A DNA stretch of 55,645 bases from Singulisphaera sp. GP187 (lineage in GTDB: Bacteria; Planctomycetota; Planctomycetia; Gemmatales; Gemmataceae): contig CAMDQN010000027.1 in assembly GCA_945905925.1 (NCBI GenBank), forward strand, positions 1 to 55,645, in the 5' to 3' direction. Each line of letters starts with the position of its first letter. The stretch's first letter is position 1. This document shows, piece after piece, positions 51,463-55,645 of this stretch. The notes below the pieces were generated by a model that saw only the letters and a program-made list of their open reading frames with translations, searched no databases and had not been told where the DNA came from. The position numbers and the translations under genes are program-made.

Positions 51463-53358
51463 TCAATCCAGATAAAGCAACAGCATTGCTAGGTCGGCCG
51501 GGGTGATGCCGCTGATGCGGCTCGCCTGGCCCAAACTCGTGGGGCGCACCCGACTCAACTTCTCGCGCGCTTCGTGCCTGAGTTGGTGAACTGCGGCGTA
51601 ATCGAACGCGGTCGGGATGCGCCGGTTCTCCAGTCGCTGGAATCGCTCCACATCCGCTGTCTGTCGCGCAATGTAGCCGGTGTACTTGGCCTCCAGAACC
51701 ACCTGTTCCACCACCTCGGGCCGTGTGTCCCATTCCGCCAACGCGGGCAGACGCGCGCAGACCTCCGACCATTCCACCTCCGTGCGGCGGAGCCACGTCG
51801 CGAGTGTGTCACCGGCGCTGCGGTTTGTCTTTAGCGCAGTCTGGAGTTCGGTGATTCCCTGCTCCTTGCGCTGGAAGCGTTCCCACTCGGCATCGCTCAC
51901 CGAACCGACGCGCCGGCCGAGTGGCGTGAGTCGGCGGTCTGCGTTGTCGTGGCGCAGAAGCAGCCGGTACTCCGCGCGCGACGTGAACATGCGGTATGGT
52001 TCGTCCACGCCCTTCGTCACGAGATCGTCGATCAACACCCCTATGTACGCCTGGCTCCGGTCAAGTACGAGCGGCGATTCCCCCTTTAACTTGAGAGCAG
52101 CATTCAAGCCCGCCATCAACCCCTGCGCCGCGGCCTCCTCATACCCGGTGGTGCCGTTGATCTGCCCCGCGAAGTAAAGCCCGCTAACCGGCTTGGTTTC
52201 GAGCGTCGGGTGAAGTTGCGTCGGCGGGGCGTAGTCGTACTCGACCGCGTATCCCCAGCGCATCACCTCCGCGTTCTCCAGCCCGGGGATGAGCTTCAAC
52301 ATCGCGGCCTGCACGTCTTTCGGGAGGCTGGTGCTGATGCCGTTGCAATAATATTCGCGCGTACTCAGCCCTTCGGGCTCAAGGAAGATGAGGTGCGAGT
52401 CCTTGTCCGCGAACCTAACCACTTTGTCCTCGATGGAAGGGCAATACCGCGGCCCGCGACCACATATCTGGCCGCTGTACATCGGGGCGCGATGAAGGTT
52501 CGCGCGGATGATGTCGTGAACCGCGGGCGTGGTCTCGGTGCTGTGGCACACCACCTGCGGTACGGTAATCTTCTCGGTGCTGAAGCTGAACGGCCTGGGG
52601 GTCGCGTCGCCCGGCTGAACGGTGCATTTCGTGAAGTCGATGGTGCGTCCGTTGAGACGGCACGGAGTCCCGGTCTTGAATCGCGCGAGTTCAAAGCCGG
52701 CTTCGGCAAGACTGCCGCTCATGCCCTCGGCGGACGAATCACCGGCGCGCCCGCCAACGGTCTTCGCCTCGCCGGTGTGCATGATCGCTTTGAGGAAGGT
52801 GCCCGTGGTGAGGATCACCGCGGAGGCGAGATACCGCGTGTCACCACGCGCGACGACGCCGAGGACTCTTTGAATGGCGGAAGGCGGAAGGCGGAAGGCG
52901 GAGAAAGATGAAGCCGGGTTCTCTGATTCCTCTCCGCCTTCCGCCTTCCGCCCTCCGCCTTCTTCGATCAGCAGACCCTCAACCAACTCTTGGCGGAGCG
53001 TCAAGTTCTCCTGCTCCTCGACCCAGCGTTTCATCGTGAACTGGTACAACTTCTTGTCCGCCTGCGCGCGCGGCGAGTGCATCGCTGGCCCTTTGGACAG
53101 GTTCAGCACACGGAACTGAATGCCGCTCGCGTCGATGCACTTCCCCATCACGCCGCCGAGAGCGTCGATCTCGCGAACGATCTGACCCTTCGCGACGCCG
53201 CCGATCGCGGGGTTGCAACTCATCTGCGCGACCGCGTCCGCGTTCATGCTCAGGAGGCACGTCTTCAGGCCGAGGCGGGCCGAGGCCATCGCCGCTTCCG
53301 TCCCCGCGTGCCCGGCCCCAACCACGACAACATCGAAACGGTATTCCAGACTGCTCAC
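51463..53358 (-). CDS. mnmG: tRNA uridine-5-carboxymethylaminomethyl modification enzyme
   Basis: This 631-residue FAD enzyme (GidA) works with MnmE to place carboxymethylaminomethyl groups on wobble uridine 34 of certain tRNAs. It starts at GTG with GAGG five bases before. Seen are [21 protein letters not shown] (FAD), [66 protein letters not shown] and the C-terminal helical domain. Residues about 133-161 ([11 protein letters not shown] to [11 protein letters not shown]) derive from a palindromic repeat and have no place in the family. They lie between strands of the FAD domain, so the insert is presumably a surface loop. MnmE is not nearby. Confidence 0.96.
   Translation of the reverse strand: MSSLEYRFDVVVVGAGHAGTEAAMASARLGLKTCLLSMNADAVAQMSCNPAIGGVAKGQIVREIDALGGVMGKCIDASGIQFRVLNLSKGPAMHSPRAQADKKLYQFTMKRWVEEQENLTLRQELVEGLLIEEGGGRKAEGGEESENPASSFSAFRLPPSAIQRVLGVVARGDTRYLASAVILTTGTFLKAIMHTGEAKTVGGRAGDSSAEGMSGSLAEAGFELARFKTGTPCRLNGRTIDFTKCTVQPGDATPRPFSFSTEKITVPQVVCHSTETTPAVHDIIRANLHRAPMYSGQICGRGPRYCPSIEDKVVRFADKDSHLIFLEPEGLSTREYYCNGISTSLPKDVQAAMLKLIPGLENAEVMRWGYAVEYDYAPPTQLHPTLETKPVSGLYFAGQINGTTGYEEAAAQGLMAGLNAALKLKGESPLVLDRSQAYIGVLIDDLVTKGVDEPYRMFTSRAEYRLLLRHDNADRRLTPLGRRVGSVSDAEWERFQRKEQGITELQTALKTNRSAGDTLATWLRRTEVEWSEVCARLPALAEWDTRPEVVEQVVLEAKYTGYIARQTADVERFQRLENRRIPTAFDYAAVHQLRHEAREKLSRVRPTSLGQASRISGITPADLAMLLLYLD
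52876..52962. repeat. GGCGGAAGGCGGAAGG inverted repeat inserted in mnmG
   Basis: The core arms 52883-52904 and 52931-52952 are exact complements (units of GGCGGAA and TTCCGCC) around 26 bases; the outer parts pair less well. The element is read in frame as about 29 residues of mnmG. Confidence 0.9.
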
Positions 53359-53498
53359 GTTTTCCTCGAAACGAACGGCCGGTGAGGCGTTACTTCAATC
53401 ATAGCGGATGGTTCGACCGACGAATGCAGTAGTCCCCGCAACGGGCGGGCGGTACACCAACATTGGCCACCCACGTTCGCCACGAGGACTTCACGCTC

Positions 53499-55469
53499 AT
53501 GGATCTCGTCGCACAGGCGCGGGCCGGCTTCGTCGGCATCGACGCCGACGCCGCACTCAAAGACAAGGCACTCGGCAACCTTCAAACCTGGATCACACAC
53601 GCGGAGTTCGCCGCGTACCGCCCCCAACTCGAACACCTCTGCGCGAACGGAGCGTGGTCGGTCCTGTTGGACTCCTTTTATCAGGTGATGCCGTTCGGCA
53701 CCGGGGGTCGACGCGGGGCGGTCGGCATCGGCCCGAACCGCATGAACGTCTGGACTCTCGGCGCGAGCGTGCAGGGCCACTGCGAGTACCTCCGACAGCG
53801 GTTCCCCGGCGTATCGCCGCTGAGGGTGGTCTTGGCATTCGATGTCAGGCAGTTCGAGGACAAGCGGAAGGTCTACAACCCCGCGCTGCCCAACCCAGTG
53901 TTGCACCTGTCGAGTCGCGAGTTCTGCCAGCACGCGGCCGGCGTGTACGCGGCCAACGGCATTCAAGCGATCATCCTCCCGCCCGACAGCAAGCGCTACA
54001 TCCCGACCCCGGAGTTGTCGTTCACGATCCGCCACCTCCGTGCGCACGGCGGGTTGAACATGACCGCCAGCCACAACCCGCCGGACGATAACGGGAGCAA
54101 GTTCTACGACGACCGCGGCAGTCAACTCGTGCCGCCCGAAGATCAGTTGATGAGCGAGATGGTGGAACAAGTGCTGACGATCAAGCACATACCATTCAAT
54201 GACGCGGTGCGCTCGGGGAAGGTGCAGTTCCTCGACGAAGCACCGCACCGGGCGTTCATCGAGATGTGCCGGCACGAGAGCGTACTCGGTTCGCCGAAAG
54301 CCGACGAGCTTCGCGTGGTGTTCACGCCGATGCACGGATGCGGCGGGTTCTGCGCCGGTGAAGTGTTGGAGGCACAAGGCTTCCGCCCGATCCCGGTGCC
54401 TGAGCAAGCCACGCCGGATGGGCAGTTTCCGAACGTCACCAAGACGCCGAACCCAGAAGTGCCGGAGTGCATGGACCGCGCCGAGCGAGTGGGCACCGAA
54501 CGCGGCGCGGACCTGATCATCTCGACCGACCCGGACGCGGACCGCATCGGGGGCATGGCGAACCGCTCGCCCGATGGTAAGGGCACGTTCCGGTTCATCA
54601 CCGGGAACGAACTCGCGGCGCTGCTCACGCACTTCAAGTTGGCGCAACTCGCGCGCTCGGGGTCGCTGCCCGCGGCGCCCATCGTCATTACCACGGAAGT
54701 GACCACGGGCCAGATCACGCGCATCGGTCGACAGTTCGGCGCGCAGGTGATCGGCGATTTGCTCGTGGGCTTCAAGTACCATGCCGACGCGTTATGGCAA
54801 CTCGAATCGACCGGGCAGTTCGGCGACGTTCGCGGCTCGCTGAGTGACTTCGTGATCGCGACAGAAGAAAGCCACGGGATCATGGCGACGGCAGCCGTTC
54901 GCGACAAGGACTCCGCGGTCGCGGCGCTGCTCTTGGCGGAAGCCGCGCTGTACCAGAAGCGCCAGGGGCGGACGCTCGTCGATTACCTCGACGACCTCAA
55001 CCGACAGTTCGGGTACTTCCGCAACGAGTTACTGAACATCGTGCTAACTGGTCTCGAAGGGAAGATGAACATGGCACGAATGCTCGACGCGCTGCGCCTG
55101 AACCCACCGAGAGAGATCGGCGGTTTGCCGGTCACGGGCTTCGAGGACTTGCAGGACGAGAACGGCTGGATGGGGCCATTCAAAGGCGACACGGACAAGG
55201 CCGCGCGGAACTTCCTGATCTTCAGGCTCGCGGGCGACGGGACCGCAGCGAAAGTGTGCCTGCGCCCCTCAGGTACGGAGCCGAAAGCAAAAGCGTACAT
55301 CGAAGTGTCGGGGCAACCGTGGAAACCTGGCACGCCGCAGACCGCGTGGGATGCCGCGTGCGTAGCGATCGATGCACGCGTGCAAAAGCTCGCGACCGAC
55401 TTCCTCACGCAAGCACTCGCGACCATCGGCCAAACCGCCGCACCCGGGGCGGACAAACTGAGTCGATGA
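53499..55469 (+). CDS. Phosphoglucomutase/phosphomannomutase-type enzyme
   Basis: About 656 residues belong to the alpha-D-phosphohexomutase superfamily, which shifts phosphate between C1 and C6 of hexoses. The catalytic serine is Ser191 in TASHNPPDDNG. The metal loop is DPDADRIGGM and the sugar-binding loop is ATEESHG. An N-terminal FGTGGRRG loop and a C-terminal phosphate-binding RPSGTEPKAK complete the set. The ATG at 53499 is taken as start; a TTG 12 codons earlier is open but lacks a ribosome site. Which sugar it uses cannot be told. It is divergent from mnmG, with about 140 bases between them. Confidence 0.92.
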   Translation: MDLVAQARAGFVGIDADAALKDKALGNLQTWITHAEFAAYRPQLEHLCANGAWSVLLDSFYQVMPFGTGGRRGAVGIGPNRMNVWTLGASVQGHCEYLRQRFPGVSPLRVVLAFDVRQFEDKRKVYNPALPNPVLHLSSREFCQHAAGVYAANGIQAIILPPDSKRYIPTPELSFTIRHLRAHGGLNMTASHNPPDDNGSKFYDDRGSQLVPPEDQLMSEMVEQVLTIKHIPFNDAVRSGKVQFLDEAPHRAFIEMCRHESVLGSPKADELRVVFTPMHGCGGFCAGEVLEAQGFRPIPVPEQATPDGQFPNVTKTPNPEVPECMDRAERVGTERGADLIISTDPDADRIGGMANRSPDGKGTFRFITGNELAALLTHFKLAQLARSGSLPAAPIVITTEVTTGQITRIGRQFGAQVIGDLLVGFKYHADALWQLESTGQFGDVRGSLSDFVIATEESHGIMATAAVRDKDSAVAALLLAEAALYQKRQGRTLVDYLDDLNRQFGYFRNELLNIVLTGLEGKMNMARMLDALRLNPPREIGGLPVTGFEDLQDENGWMGPFKGDTDKAARNFLIFRLAGDGTAAKVCLRPSGTEPKAKAYIEVSGQPWKPGTPQTAWDAACVAIDARVQKLATDFLTQALATIGQTAAPGADKLSR

Positions 55470-55526
55470 ACATCCTCGTGTCGGAACCGCGACCATCTAG
55501 TGCCACAACTCGCATCCAACATTTCA

Positions 55527-55643
55527 TCAGGTGGCAAGGCTTTGTGGTTTGTGTAGGTTTCGTGGTTTGACGCGGCGGTGCGGCGGGACGAAGTTGGCTC
55601 GGCGGTTCTTTTGGAGGGGCTTGCCGGTGTAGGTCCAGTCGAA
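55527..55643 (-). mobile_element. C-terminal end of an IS630-like transposase (cut by window edge)
   Basis: The minus strand reads FDWTYTGKPLQKNRR and on to a stop at 55527. WTYTGKPL is a common ending of IS630/Tc1-type transposases in planctomycetes. Only the last 38 or so codons are in view, so the rest of the element, its ends and whether it is intact cannot be judged. The call is from pattern memory. Confidence 0.45.
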
Positions 55644-55645
55644 GG

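Overview
The window looks like chromosomal DNA from a Gemmata-type planctomycete. The DNA is GC-rich. The protein families are typical of that group: secreted PQQ-type beta-propeller proteins, an NHL-repeat protein, a DUF1573 protein, an S41 peptidase, an ECF sigma factor with a small membrane partner, a squalene-cyclase-like protein, a response regulator with an excisionase-like DNA-binding domain, and a giant double UvrA. No rRNA, tRNA, CRISPR array or prophage was seen. The only clear mobile-element trace is the end of an IS630-like transposase at the right edge.

Layout. 0.2-5.7 kb: a ribbon-helix-helix/zinc protein with a palindromic putative operator, a small secreted protein, purB, a DEAD-box helicase, and an ECF sigma factor overlapping a membrane protein. 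5.7-10.6 kb: proB, an S41 peptidase, and nadC overlapping birA. 10.6-22.2 kb: a PaaK-like ligase, three PQQ-propeller proteins, and a run of LuxE-like adenylating enzyme, LuxC/aldehyde dehydrogenase-like reductase and iron alcohol dehydrogenase, which reads as a carboxylic acid-to-alcohol module. A frameshifted second aldehyde dehydrogenase lies inside that run. 22.2-29 kb: a HemN-like radical SAM protein and a GcvH-like protein, then an NYN/OST-HTH protein overlapping a ferredoxin, then an HDOD protein. 29.2-38.2 kb: a squalene-cyclase-like protein and a 2357-residue UvrA made of two full UvrA units plus a duplicated tail domain. 38.3-47.4 kb: a hydrolase-like protein lacking its nucleophile, a zinc-ribbon membrane protein, an NHL protein, pyruvate carboxylase and a DUF1573 protein. 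47.6-55.6 kb: comF, a histidine kinase and response regulator pair, mnmG, a phosphoglucomutase-type enzyme and the IS630 fragment.

The most striking feature is a collection of long inverted repeats from at least eight sequence families. They sit in intergenic gaps, where they often fill the whole space between genes, and also in frame inside conserved genes (mnmG, the squalene-cyclase-like gene, pyruvate carboxylase, uvrA several times, and the ferredoxin gene). In those genes they add short low-complexity peptides without breaking the reading frame. At least two families occur in both settings or in several genes, so they look like dispersed palindromic elements, comparable in behaviour to the Rickettsia palindromic elements.
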